Below, piece by piece: positions 44,687 to 58,600 of a DNA stretch of 64,000 bases (the first letter of the stretch is position 1; each line of letters opens with the position of its first letter). The translations under genes were made by a program, and so were the position numbers. Origin of the DNA: Odontesthes bonariensis (taxonomy: Eukaryota > Chordata > Actinopteri > Atheriniformes > Atherinopsidae); assembly GCF_027942865.1 (NCBI RefSeq), contig NC_134520.1:35777688-35841687 (forward strand), read 5' to 3'. Below the pieces are notes generated by a model that saw nothing but the letters and a program-made list of their open reading frames with translations, was not told where the DNA came from and made no database searches.

Positions 44687-44913
44687 CTTTACAGCTGAAA
44701 CACTGATCTGTGATCCGAAAACAGCAGAAAACCCAGACGGTGCGGTCACTTCACTTCCCCCGGGTGTCACACCGTCAGGTTCCGGCAGAACCACTCCGGT
44801 TTTATGGCTTCATCACTGCCATTTTCCGGCTTTATCCGTCCACCACAGCCTCTCCATGACCTCACAGGTCTGTCACGCCTGCTCATCCTGGACTTTCTCT
44901 TCCTCATAGTTAA

Positions 44914-45318
44914 AGCGATACAATGTCAAAAAGCCCACTCTGGAGCTCCCCCTACAGGCTTGGAGGTAATGTACGGTTACACTGTCGTAAATACAACACC
45001 CTTTCATTTTCACTTTTCACGTTTGTTGACGAACCGGCGAGGAGTCAGAAGGTGCAAGCTATGTCGACCGAGAGGGCAAGAGTAATCAAATGTACCTGGG
45101 AGCGTGAGAGGGGTCTATTTGTTTTTGCGGTAGGTGTGCCAGAAAGCAAGTCGAAGTACTTCCGCTCAGCTCCCGGGCCGCTCCAGCAAAGTTACATAGC
45201 GCAGTTTTTCCAACTCAGACCCCCGAAGGGCATAGGATATCGTAATATTAAAACTCATTCTAGCCGCACAATTTTGTTCAAGCTGTTATTTTAAGGTAGA
45301 AATGTTACATAGTATTGC
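44914..45318. mobile_element. TTAA-flanked MITE (AGCGATACAATG family)
   Basis: Ends AGCGATACAATG and CATAGTATTGCT are inverted, with TTAA at 44910-44913 and 45319-45322. It is 405 bp and non-coding apart from chance frames. Confidence 0.75.
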
Positions 45319-45539
45319 TTTAATGCATGACTTATTCAACTCTATCTTTTTTTATAAAATTATTATTATTAACGGTGATAACAATGAGCAGTTGTATCAA
45401 CAATTATCTTCTCAGAATAACTTCTTATCTTCTATGGGAACGTAAATTCCTCTTCACCCACTCTTTATTTTAAACGTTATGTGAGCGTCTTCATCAAGTT
45501 TCAGCAGTTTTAATGGCTGATTGGTGATTATTATATTAA

Positions 45540-46200
45540 CCCTTATACGGTCTTAACATTCTGTTTACTCTCCTTTGTCCTACGGGTCAAAAATGACCCG
45601 CCCTACCAAAGCCCCAAAATAAAGCAACTTAATTGAATTTTAAATCCAAAATCTATTTTGTATGATCAAACCACCTGTTATTTATCTATTCAACTCAACT
45701 CAATAGGCTACATTTTTATCATATATTTTTTGTTACACAATACAAAAAGACAATCACCAGTTTTCGGGATTACACTTTTTTTTTTTAACCACAAACCAAC
45801 TGTCAGTTGGACCAACAGTTTTCTTGTTTTCTCAGTTTTCTTTTACATAATAAAGGTTTATTATTGCTATTATACAAATGTAAAGTAATTACTTCTGAAT
45901 TAATTATATTGAAAGGGAAAAAAATAGTGAACTTTTTTCTGGTGTTTAAATGTTTTTGTAATTCACGGGTCAAAAATGACCCATAAGACAATCTTTGTAC
46001 CCTAGTGGTGTACAGCCCACATGGAAACATAAACAAAAATAAAGTGTGACTTTTTCTAATGATGGGGTCCCTTTAGGAAAAGTCATAACATTTCAAGATG
46101 GAAAAAGATAGTTTAAGGTATTTTTTCTACAGCTAAACATGGTAGTGGCTCACTTTTGACCCGAAAGGCAACAGGAGGGTTAAACAAGACAACAGGAGGG
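45540..46200. mobile_element. TTAA-flanked element (CCCTTATACGG / AACAGGAGGG ends), copy 2
   Basis: A shorter relative of 9279-10294, sharing TCCTTTGTCCTAC, the A/T-rich core and two GGGTCAAAAATGACCC palindromes. TTAA lies at 45536-45539. On the right, two alternative ends (TTAA at 46180-46183 and 46201-46204) arise from a 21-base repeat of the terminus. Confidence 0.8.
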
Positions 46201-46204
46201 TTAA

Positions 46205-46735
46205 GGAAAAGCAGTGTCTGCTCCTCATTCTAACCCCTGATGCCACCCACTGGGCACAAAACAGGATCTCAATGTTGCGTTTAGTTGTAACCCTAATCTA
46301 TATGGCCTTTTAGCTCTGTAAGTTCCAGTAGATGCTTATAAAGTAAATAAAAATACTAAAATAAAATAAATAAATGAATAAAAATACTAAAATACTGCTG
46401 GCTACTGCTAATCTAGCTGAAATCTGGGTTAAATGTTAACTTTTATTGGACTTCCTTTATTAGGCCACAGCACCTTCTAAACTTTGACTTTTAAACCTAT
46501 ATTTAACCAAGTAGACTTTTATGGACCTTTTAGACATTGATTCATATCTTTACAAATGATAAAGGTCATGTAACTTTCAAAATAAAATATAAAAAAAATA
46601 TTGAGCACCTGGAATCCACATTCTGGACCATTGAAAACTCACAAAGCTAAAGCTTAATTTAATTTATTTATTATATGCATCTCCAGTATAGTTATAAAAA
46701 ATAAATTTAAAAAAAAAACGGCTCGCCGTACTTTA
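46205..46735. other. Intergenic DNA upstream of SGTA
   Basis: A/T-rich, no gene or clear element seen. Confidence 0.3.
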
Positions 46736-46739
46736 CTCC

Positions 46740-46857
46740 AGCGCTTCCGTATGACGACATAACGTCGCGACAGGCTTAGTGACGGTTACTCAGCGGAGCT
46801 AACTTCGATTCCCCGTAATAACCCGGCAAATCCACCCTGGAAGTACGGAGACAGCAG
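46740..46857 (+). promoter_or_regulatory. sgta: SGTA promoter region and non-coding first exon
   Basis: The sequence changes abruptly from A/T-rich to CpG-rich DNA, with TATGACGACATAACGTCGCG (CRE-like TGACG and ACGTC cores). A probable 5' UTR exon follows, ending GACAGCAG|GTAGGA with the donor at 46858. The transcription start cannot be fixed. The next exon starts at 49618. Confidence 0.6.
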
Positions 46858-49083
46858 GTAGGAGCCACACGCTGCTGTGATATCAGCACATATGCGGCCT
46901 TGGGCCAGGTTTATATTCACACCGGCGCCGCTGCTGTTGAATATCGGCAACTAGTTAGCTCTCAGGGCGATAGCATCGTGTGGTGGCAGCTATGGAGAAC
47001 ACGTCACGCCTGACTCCTCACAAAACTCCTGCGGTTCAACACAGACCGCCCCTGGGTTAACCCTCGCGTCTTTTGGAGCAAAGTTTAGTAAATGTGATGA
47101 ATTGTCATGATCCTCTCTTCAATTCGGCTCATGTTACTGACATCTTACAACACTTGGATGAATATGTTTAAAGCTTGTGGTGCCGGTTTTGCCCTTTAAG
47201 TCGACGTGACGCTGCTGTTGATGTTTTAGCACATTAGCAAGCTATGTGCTAAGCTAAATGCTAAGCTATGTGCTAAGCTAAATGCTAGCTTCGGTTCCCC
47301 GTATGAAGGTGAGCTCTTTGGAAAGATCAGCTGTGGTTTTAAAAACACCGAGAGCCCATTCATCGCTCTGTGACAGCGGCTCATTTGTGAACGATTTACC
47401 CAAAGCGACCCATAGGGGAACCGAGCCGGAGCTGCTAGAACATTCTGATGCTAAAGGAGAAGCTAATCTCAATGTGGTTCCGTTAGAGGCGCGTCCCTGT
47501 TTATAAGAGCGTGAGTTATGTTCAAAGTAACTGTTTATCTCAGTTGTTCATAACAAGAAGTCAGACTTAATTATTTCAGTTAATGAAAACATGTACTATG
47601 AGTGTTTTTGTGTCACATGTAAACATCTCATCCTGCCTTCAGAAACCTGAAAATAACATCAGAATGACATCACCATGAAACTTCCTCAGTTGATTACTGA
47701 TACAAGTATGAGAAAAAAATGTATTACAAGTTTTAGAAATTTGTATGTTTAATTGTGCAAATTAGGCAATATCTCATTAAATATGCTCACATTTGCATAT
47801 ATTTCCGGAAGATAGATCTGAACATATGATAAAGCCAGGTGCAAAATTCTTTTTTCATTTTGTTTACACACAAAATGAAAAGAAATTTACAGAGGGATTT
47901 CAGGATATCTGCTTTCATTTCCTAGGAAATCAAAATATACTGCCCATAGCCTAAAAAACATCGATTTTCGCCATATTTTTTTATTATGTCACATAAATCA
48001 GGCCAGGAATGATTTATCAACAAATCCTTCTGTAAATATCTTCGGAATAATAATAAGTGTATAACTGGAAAGTTTGGTGTTAGTAGGTGCTCCATAGGCT
48101 GAGATATTGATACTGGAAAAATACAAAAAACTGATTTTGAGAAAACGGCATTCAAATAGGGGGATTCAATACATTTCTATTGGAAACAATTGCTCAAAAA
48201 CAGAATAAATTCTCAAGCCCTTAGTAGTACTAATATTGAATAAAATAATCTTATTAATAAAGAATACAAGCTCAATAAAATACAATAAAAGATATTTTTC
48301 TTTGAAAGTTGTGGTGTTATGGGGCATTTTCGGAACGTCAGAGTCCAACACGTGATGCGTCTCAGCGAATCACGTTAGCAGAAACGAGCAGCAGCCAATT
48401 AGATTCTGTCATAAGCTATAAATCCGCCTTTAGACATTCCTGATTGGTTACTGATAGAAAGGAAATGCCGTTATTTGGGTGAGATATCATTGTGCAGGAG
48501 ACTCGGAGCTTTCCAACGATACCGGTCATGACAGACTTCAGTAAATAGACGAAGCTCGGTATGGCACGTTGGAGTGCTAACTTTTTGGTAAATTCGGGCG
48601 AAACGTGCTGCCACGAGTAAACAAAATGTCATAAAATAAACATTTTAATTCATGTTTTCAATGTTTTCTTTATAGCAGGTTGAAAGAACACATGTTGAAG
48701 GAGCAGACTGGCCCAAAATCTCAAAATTGTCCTCTGCATGAAAAATCACTGTTTTTGCTGCCGTGTCTGGCCTTAAAGTAGAATCGGTGTCTGAAATCAA
48801 CACGCACACCAAAAACAGACACATTTTCTGTTTGACAGGGAAAAAGTCAAGTCATAGCTATGCTGGCAAGCCCCACACAGAAGGTTCGAGATCTCCTCAA
48901 AAGTTCAACCATTGAGCTCTGTTTTGCACCTGGATCCTGTGGAGGAAGCACAAGAGGATGGGCAAGGGACCCTAGGAAAGGTTCCTGTGATCAAAATGTA
49001 GTTTTTACGCACATTTTGACCAACAGCAGTCGGTATTTAAATGTTCTGACCTTATTTTTTAGAAGCTGACAGATTATTTCAGC
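46858..49083. other. SGTA intron 1, unique part
   Basis: Non-coding. It includes repeated GCTAAGCTA motifs near 47235-47285 and A/T-rich DNA of unknown origin. No transposon ends were recognised. Confidence 0.3.
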
Positions 49084-49542
49084 CCATTACAGAGGTCTAA
49101 GGTACATTACGGAAGCCTAAGGTACATTACGGAAGCCTAAGGTACATTACGGAGGTCTAAGGTACATTACGGAAGTCTAAGGTACATTACGGAGGCCTAA
49201 GGTACATTACAGAGGTTTTAGGTACATTACAGAGGCCTATGGTACATTACAGAGGCCTATGGTACATTACAGAGGTCTATGGTACATTACAGAGGCCTAA
49301 GGTACGTTACAGAGGTCTATGGTACATTACAGAGGTCTAAGCTAAGGTACATTACAGAGGCCTAAGGTACGTTACATAGGCCTATGGTACATTACAGAGG
49401 TACATTACAGAGGCCTAAGCTAAGGTACATTACAGAGGCCTAAGGTACATTACAGAGGCCTATGGTACATTACAGAGGTCTAAGGTACATTACGGAGGTC
49501 TATGGTACATTACAGAGGTCTAAGGTACATTACAGAGGTACA
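49084..49542. repeat. 20-bp minisatellite in SGTA intron 1
   Basis: About 22 head-to-tail copies of GGTACATTACAGAGGYCTAA, with early copies reading TTACGGAAG. It ends 75 bases before the acceptor of the first coding exon. Confidence 0.95.
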
Positions 49543-49663
49543 TGTTCCACATGCGTTTGAGGAATTCTGAGTTTATTTCAAATGAGTTTGAGCTCTATTT
49601 TTGTTTTTGTGATGCAGGTGCGTCTCCATCAGTGAACACAGAGAGGTCTAAGCCTCCATCATC

Positions 49664-52600
49664 ATGACAGACAACAAGCGCCTCGCATTCTCCATCATCC
49701 AGTTCCTCCACGATCAGCTCCGGTCAGGAGATCTGTCCTCAGACGCCCAGGAGAGCCTGGAAGGTGAGTCCTCACACCACCACAACAACAACAACAACAA
49801 CAAGAAGCTGTAACACCTGTGCTGGTGGTTACTCAGGTGTGTTTCACTGCTTCATCAGTGAGCGGATAAAATAACTTGGCTCTTTCAACATGAGGGGAAA
49901 AGCTGTCCAATGATTAAGATTAGATTAAGAGCTTAATCTTAATCTTAAAGACGCCTCAGCTTGTTCAACATCATAGAAATAGAGAGTAGAATGGCCAATG
50001 AACGCAACGGCCTTTGGAACGGTGGCGTCAACAGACCGCAATCTTGGAACATGTCTAGCGCCGCCGAGCGCTGCATTGAAATGAATGAACATCGACCGGA
50101 ACTAAGCAGAAATCGGCGTAAATTGACATATTTGACAGCCGGTGTTTTTTTTTATCCTCGTTCATTACAAATGTTAAGCATGTATTTACATGGGTAAAAT
50201 GATATATAAGCCAATGTTGGTCAACATAGCCTATATTTCTGCTCATAACGTAGGCCTGATTACCTTTTCTTTCATTCATACGAACTCCTAAAATGACAGA
50301 TCAGCTTGGTTAAGCCTAAAATGTTACTGTGCAGTCTTTTGGAAGATACGGCACACTCTTGTCCAATGCTGAATTTATTTAAACAGCGTTTCGTACACTG
50401 GCCGAAACGTTACCCTTCTAGTGCAAAACTCAGCTTACAGAATAGCTCCACGGGTATTTATTCACAAACTACGGTGTAAAAAAAAAAAAACATACTTAAA
50501 GCGATACTCCGAGTCCGGAGTAGATTCAACCTGGGGTCATTTGAACCGTGATATCCAGCCAAGTAGCCCACCCGCAGTTTTTTCGATATTGGCTGAACAT
50601 CAGCTGAGTTACTGAGTTATTCCGAATAGCTTCTGATAGCTTCGTACAAGGGTTAATGGAACCTGTTCCGTTTCTCCAAAATTACCACACTAAAATCATA
50701 TGCCATGACACCAAACTTCTACAGTAGTACAAATATGGTCTGTACTCACAAAACGATGCATTTGGAAGTTTGAAAATAGTCCAGGAGTTTATTATTATCA
50801 ACACAAGCCTGATAGCTTCTCTGCTGCTAAAGCTGCGTCGACGTCACTTCCTTGATCTGGGAGCTTCAAAGTAAGATGAGGGTTGATCTACTACTGTAGA
50901 CAACAAAGCAAGGCTGCTCAATTTCTCCATTGATAAAATAAATTCACAACTCTACAACATAAAAATTCATAAAAAAACATGTAGAATATAGCATATACTT
51001 TGTTTTCCACAGTAGTAGATCAACCCTCATCTTACTTTGAAGCTCCCAGCTCCCAGAAGTGACGTCGACGCAGCTTTAGCAGCAGAGAAGCTATCAGGCT
51101 TGTGTTGATAATAATAAACTCCTGGACTATTTTCAAACTTCCAAATGCATCGTTTTGTGAGTACAGACCATATTTGTACTACTGTAGAAGTTTGGTGTCA
51201 TGGCATATGATTTTAGTGTGGTAATTTTGGAGATACGGAACAGGTTCCATTAACCCTTGTACGAAGCTATCAGAAGCTATTCGGAATAACTCAGTAACTC
51301 AGCTGATGTTCAGCCAATATCGAAAAAACTGCGGGTGGGCTACTTCGCTGGATATCACGGTTCAAATGACCCCAGGTTGAATCTACTCCGGAGTATCGCT
51401 TTAAGTCAGCTGTTCTGTCACAAATCGGGCACTTCGCTCAAACAAGATCCTTACCACTTAAATGCTTTCTTGGAGGGCCCGTTATCGTGTTTTAAGTCAC
51501 GTGAACTCTTACCTGAAGGGCCCGTTCAACAATAAACAAACACACCAACATGATATACCACATGAAAATCATTTTTAATGGGAGATGTTTAAGTAAATTG
51601 AACAACAACGGAGGTGTACGGAATGTTGTTATTGACGTGCTGCAACAAGCACTGTTGCAACTAGCATGCCTATGCTAACTGTAAAGTTATTCTTACCGTG
51701 TTTTAGCCACTTAAACTCTTTCCTGAAGGGCCAGTTCAACAATTAACAAACACGCCAACATTATATACCACATGAAACCCACTTTTAATGCGAGATGTTA
51801 ACGTAAATTGTACAACAGCCGAGGTGTGCGGAATGCTGTTATTGACGATTGACTAGCATGCTAGGATTGGAACCATGTACCAAGATGGCGGCGGTTCTGA
51901 CGCATGCCCAGAGGCTCATTGGCCATTCTACTCTCTTATTTCTATGGTTCAACATGAGGCTGAAAAACCTAGTTGGCTAGTTAGCCACAGAAACACAGAG
52001 GCTATGCTGCTACATGCTAACCGCTAGTTAGCCACAGAAACACAGAGGCTACGCTGCTACATGCTAACCGCTAGTTAGCCACAGAAACACAGAGGCTACG
52101 CTGCTATGTGCTAACCGCTAGTTAGCCACAGAAACACAGAGCCTACGCTGCTACATGCTAACCGCTAGTTAGCCACAGAAACACAGATGCTACGCTGCTA
52201 CATGCTAACCACTAGTTAGCCACAGAAACACAGAGTATACGCTGCTACATGCTAACCGCTAGTTAGCCACAGAAACACAGAGGCTACGCTGCTACATGCT
52301 AACCGCTAGTTAGCCACAGAAACACAGATGCTACGCTGCTACATGCTAACCGCTAGTTAGCTTCAATTCATTTTTATTTATATAGCGCCAAATACAACAA
52401 ATGTCATCTCAAGGCACTTAGATAATTAATTGTAATCATAAAATAATCCAATTCGTTCATTATAGCCAATATAGAGCCACAGAAACACAGAGGCTACACT
52501 GCTGCATGCTAACCGCTAGTTAGCCACAGAAACAGCATGGACACATCACAGTTTGCCAAAAAGTCCTTAAAGGAGCTGCAGAGTTCTGGAAAAAGGTGTT

Positions 52601-55600
52601 CTGGACAGACCGGACCCAGATGAACCTGCATCAGAGTGATGGCAGGAAGAAAGTGAGGAGACCAACTGGAAGAGGCCAAGATCCAAAGCATAGCATCTCC
52701 TCTGTTAGACACGGTGATGGGGGTGTTATGGTGTGACACCCCCAGCTGATTCACATCCAGCTGAGCTAAGCGTCTCCGTCCCAAAGATTATGGAGCCTGA
52801 GATGAGGCTGTGGATAAAAAGTGTTGTAACTTCTACATGATGGAGCTGAAATGCAGGAAAATGACTTTAAATTAGGAGTTAAAGGTCTGAAGGGTCCATC
52901 AGAGTCGTCTCTCTCTGCTTCTCTTACCTCCGGTTGCTGTGATCTCGTTGCTCTGCAGTTGCTGTTCAGTGTTTGGAGACGGCGTTTGAAGTTTCCACCG
53001 ATGACCAGACTCTCGCCGTCCCCATCACGTTACCGGAGATCTTTGCGTCCGCTACAGCCAAGGTAAACCCAGAGCATTGGTTAATGTTAGGTGGAGTAAA
53101 ACTCAGAGTTTAACCCGTCAGAAGTCTAAACAAACCTTTATTTTACATCAGCAGAAGCATCGTTTGTGGTGTTGTTGGCTTTAATGTCTGACTGTGTTTG
53201 TGGGAAAGTTTCCAGCTGAGTCGCAGGTTAACAACAACGCCACCTCCAACTCGCCGACGGAGGAACAGAGAGCCGAGGCAGAGCGGCTGAAAAGTGACGG
53301 TGAGTCCAGATGACCAGAGACTTATTACATTATGAGACTTTTCTTTTGGTTTTGAACTGAAGAGTAACGATTAAAACCTCGGTAGGTAGATTAGTTTGAC
53401 GTTATTTCTGCCAAAGACAATTTAGGAAACAAAGACAGTTTAGAAACATTTGGAAAACAAAGACAGTTTAGGAAACAAATACAGTTTAGGAAACAAAGAC
53501 AATTTAGGAACCAAAGACAATTTAGGAACCAAAGACAATTTAGGAAACAAAGACAATTTAGGAAACAAAGACAATTTAGGAAACAGACAATTTAGGAAAC
53601 AGACAATTTAGGAAACAGACAATTTAGGAAACAGACAATTTAGGAAACAGACAATTTAGAAAACAGACAATTTAGAAAACAGACAATTTAGGAAACAAAT
53701 ACAATTTAGGAAACAAAGACAGTTTAGGAAACAAAGACAATTTAGAAAACAAATACAATTTAGGAAACAAATACAATTTAGGAAACAAATACAATTTAGG
53801 AAACAAATACAATTTAGGAAACAAATACAATTTAGGAAACAAAGACAATTTAGGAAACAAATACAATTTAGGAAACAAATACAATTTAGGAAACAGACAA
53901 TTTAGAAAACAAAGACAATTTAGGAAACAAATACAATTTAGGAAACAAAGACAATTTAGGAAACAAAGACAATTTAGGAAACAGACAATTTAGGAAACAA
54001 AGACAATTTAGGAAACAAATACAGTTTAGGAAACAAAGACAATTTAGGAACCAAAGACAATTTAGGAACCAAAGACAATTTAGGAACCAAAGACAATTTA
54101 GGAAACAAAGACAATTTAGGAAACAAAGACAATTTAGGAAACAAAGACAATTTAGGAAACAAAGACAATTTAGGAAACAGACAATTTAGGAAACAGACAA
54201 TTTAGGAAACAGACAATTTAGGAAACAGACAATTTAGGAAACAGACAATTTAGGAAACAAATACAATTTAGGAAACAAAGACAGTTTAGGAAACAAAGAC
54301 AATTTAGAAAACAAATACAATTTAGGAAACAAATACAGTTTAGGAAACAAATACAATTTAGGAAACAAATACCGTTTAGGAAACAGACAATTTAGAAAAC
54401 AAAGACAATTTAGGAAACAAATACAATTTAGGAAACAAAGACAATTTAGGAAACAAAGACAATTTAGGAAACAGACAATTTAGGAAACAAAGACAATTTA
54501 GGAAACAAATACAGTTTAGGAAACAAAGACAATTTAGGAACCAAAGACAATTTAGGAACCAAAGACAATTTAGGAACCAAAGACAATTTAGGAAACAAAG
54601 ACAATTTAGGAAACAAAGACAATTTAGGAAACAAAGACAATTTAGGAAACAGACAATTTAGGAAACAGACAATTTAGGAAACAGACAATTTAGAAAACAG
54701 ACAATTTAGAAAACAGACAATTTAGAAAACAGACAATTTAGGAAACAAAGACAGTTTAGGAAACAAAGACAATTTAGAAAACAAATACAATTTAGGAAAC
54801 AAATACAGTTTAGGAAACAAATACAATTTAGGAAACAAATACCGTTTAGGAAACAGACAATTTAGAAAACAAAGACAATTTAGGAAACAAATACAATTTA
54901 GGAAACAAAGACAATTTAGGAAACAAAGACAATTTAGGAAACAGACAATTTAGGAAACAAAGACAATTTAGGAAACAAATACAGTTTAGGAAACAAAGAC
55001 AATTTAGGAACCAAAGACAATTTAGGAACCAAAGACAATTTAGGAACCAAAGACAATTTAGGAAACAAAGACAATTTAGGAAACAAAGACAATTTAGGAA
55101 ACAGACAATTTAGGAAACAGACAATTTAGGAAACAGACAATTTAGGAAACAGACAATTTAGGAAACAGACAATTTAGAAAACAGACAATTTAGAAAACAG
55201 ACAATTTAGGAAACAAATACAATTTAGGAAACAAAGACAGTTTAGGAAACAAAGACAATTTAGAAAAGAAATACAATTTAGGAAACAAATACAATTTAGG
55301 AAACAAATACAATTTAGGAAACAAATACAATTTAGGAAACAAAGACAATTTAGGAAACAAATACAATTTAGGAAACAAATACCGTTTAGGAAACAGACAA
55401 TTTAGGAAACAAATACAATTTAGGAAACAAAGACAATTTAGGAAACAGACAATTTAGGAAACAAAGACAATTTAGGAAACAAAGACAATTTAGGAAACAA
55501 AGACAATTTAGGAAACAAAGACAATTTAGGAAACAGATAAGTGCATAGGAAGCTGGGAGGAAACAGGTGATGTCCTCAGAGGGCGGATCAGGGTAGTGTT

Positions 55601-58600
55601 TCCTGCAGAGATGGTTTGCAGCCTGTGGCCAAAGATGGGCACCGACTCAGCTGTCCTGACATCACAACGTGTTGTGGTGTGGATGAACCGGGTAACTACA
55701 GCGTTCGGTCTGTCCCGCAGGTAACGACCAAATGAAGGTGGAGAACTATGCAGCTGCTGTGGAGTTTTACTCAAAGGCCATCACCCTCAACCCTCAGAAC
55801 GCCGTCTACTACTGTAACAGGTCAGTGCCGTCCGCTGCCCTCCCCCCTACAGCCGGAGAAGTGTTCAAATTTCAGCTTTTTCGGCTGTAAATCCAGCTTT
55901 AAGCTGTAATTAATCTCAGTAAAGTCACAGGTCTGTTACAGCTCTGACTCGGTTGGTTTCTGTAGGGAAATTATATGAAACCTCCCGCCTTAATTCATGT
56001 TTATAAACGTTTATTAACTATTAAGAAAGTTTTTACGTGCTTTAATAAAACAACCCAAGTGTTTATTATGTTAAAGGTAAATAATATGTATTAATAAGCA
56101 TCTTATAAAGATTTATTAGGGATTCTGCGATTCTGGAAACATTAAGTTTTATTCAAAATAAAGTAGAAATAACATAAATGCTTCAGTTAATTGAAAAGAT
56201 TATCGGCCCATTTTTTTATTTGAGTGTAAGGCAAGTTTATCTGTATTGCACAATTCAACTACAGGGCAATACAGATACATTAAAACAGTAGAAAATAAAA
56301 AGCCTGATTTAAATTTTAAACAAAAAAGAAACAAATAAGAACAATAGATAAAATCAGTAGTTAATATGTGATTAAGTTTTGAAACTCAAGTGTAAAGCAT
56401 AAAGACGAGTAAATTACTTAATCCTGCGCAGCTTCATCTGAAGTTCAGCTTAAAAACAACATTTTAAAATGCAACAAAAAGCTAAATCAGAAGTTAATCA
56501 GTTGGTTTGAATCTTTATTGAACAGACAGAGTCTCCACTGATCAATAACCTGCTGCAGCAGCACTCAGCGAAAGTTGTTCTGGAGTCACAGAGAGACAGA
56601 AAGTTTCCAGAATCTATAGGAGCAGCGTTCTGGAAGCTTCTCCAACCAGCAGGTCACCTGGTGTGAATAACTGCATCAGTGATGCTTCTGCTGTCAGTCT
56701 CATGTCAAATGGCTGGATACCATCATAAATGTTGGAATTGATAAACGGTTATAAGTTTTCCCTAAAACGGTGTGAAGCGTTCTGTACTCTTTGTTACTGT
56801 GGTGGTTCTGGATCCGGATGCATCTCTGCCGGTCGGACACATAAAGGAGCTGACGTCTGTTCTGGTTTCAGGGCTGCAGCCTACAGTAAACTGGGGAACT
56901 ACGCCGGAGCCGTGCAGGACTGCGAGCAGGCCATCGGCATCGACCCCAACTACAGCAAAGCCTACGGGCGGATGGGGTAAGACTCCTCTTGATAACAATC
57001 AGCCGTTTATTTATTGGTAATTTGAGTTTAATAAAGTTTAAACCAACCAAGCAGCTCAGAAAAGTTAAAAATGATGATTCAAACTTCCATGAAAAGGTGA
57101 GGCTCCACCTGCTGGTGGAGGTGGGAACTGCAGCTGGTCTCGGCACACATCCATCTGCCTTCTGCATTAACAGAATGTGTGTTTTTCTTTTTATTCTTTT
57201 CTTTGTAAAAACAGAACAACAAAGAAATGGAAAAATAAAACTTATTGCGTCACTTTTCAGGCTGAAGTTCTGTGTGAGGAAATGATTTAAAACCAGAGAA
57301 AACTATAAACTGTAAAGAATTTGCTGCCAAGTCATTTAAAGTCTTGTATTTGATGTGGTTTTATCAGAAGAGTTTAATCTGTTCTCATCACAAATCTCCT
57401 GAATCATCGAATCAGAGATTGTTGGAGACTATTTATTCAGCTTTTCCAGCCCAGTGGACACCATTTAGACTAAATCCATCTTTAACTGACTGAATATCTT
57501 TATCTTCAGAGCCGACTCCTGTTCAAAAAGCTTTTATTTGTGCTGTGCTGTGTTTCAGTTTGGCTCTGGCCAGCCTCAACAAACACACAGAAGCAGTCAG
57601 TTACTATAAAAAAGCCCTGGAGCTCGACCCCGACAACGACACCTACAAAACCAACCTGAAGATCGCCGAGGAGAAGATGGACACGTCCAGTCCGGTAAGA
57701 GACGGGTGCGAAGCCGCTGCTTTCTGCGCTGTGATTGGTTGATGGCTTTGTGTCTGTGTGAACCCGTGTCCTCTCTCAGACTGCAGGGATGGGCGGAGTC
57801 GACCTGGCTGGTTTGCTCAGTAACCCCGGCTTCATGAACATGGTAAGATCTCAGACTCGATGGAGGGTTAACTAACTTTTGGGCTAAAAAATAACAGGGG
57901 GCCCAGTATTGATCCAAGAGGAACACCAAACCTGATTTTAGTCAATGAACACGCAGACTTCTTCCTGAAGTCTGCAAAGTTTGGCAGGTGGCCCCTCAGG
58001 AGACGTTACACCTTTTTGCCGTATAAATCTGTAGAAACTAGGGCTGGGCGAGTTAACTTGTTATTATCGTGTTAACGCGTTAATTATTTAACGCCAAAAC
58101 ATTTTTTTTATTATTAAATTTTTTTAAAGAATTGGGGGGGGGGGGGGGGGGGGGGGGTTGTGCCTTTTTAATGGATAGGAAAGTTCAGAGAGACAGGAAG
58201 CAGGGGGCAGAAAGAGGGGGAACAACACGCAGCACAGGGCCATCCGATGCAAGACTTGAACCGGGGCCAGCTGCTGTCGCTCACAGGCTTTTATTCTTAA
58301 AAGTCTGTTGCTCACAGGCTTTTATTTTGTAAAAGTCTGCTGCTGTCTGCTGTGGAACAGGAAAAGAAAGTAATCGGCGGATCCACCAAACATGGAGAAG
58401 GGTACGGAACTTTTACTCGGCCATTTTCATGTTAAAGTTCTTCCAGACGGCGGAGTCGGCAGAACCAAAGTCATCTGTAAACACTGCCAAGTTGAATTGT
58501 CTTCTCAGCGTAGTAGTTCCAGTCTAAAATATCACTTAAAGGCAAAACACACAACTGATAGCAGCAAGTCATTCAAGGAAACAGACAGTGGAGCGAGGCT

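Noticed and set aside
9676-45980. GGGTCAAAAATGACCC palindromes as oestrogen response elements
   Set aside because: The half-sites match but the spacer is four bases, while an ERE needs three. They are fixed parts of a repeated TTAA element.
53672-55378. Minus-strand frames reading [12 protein letters not shown]
   Set aside because: Translation of the 18-bp minisatellite; an artefact of repeat periodicity.
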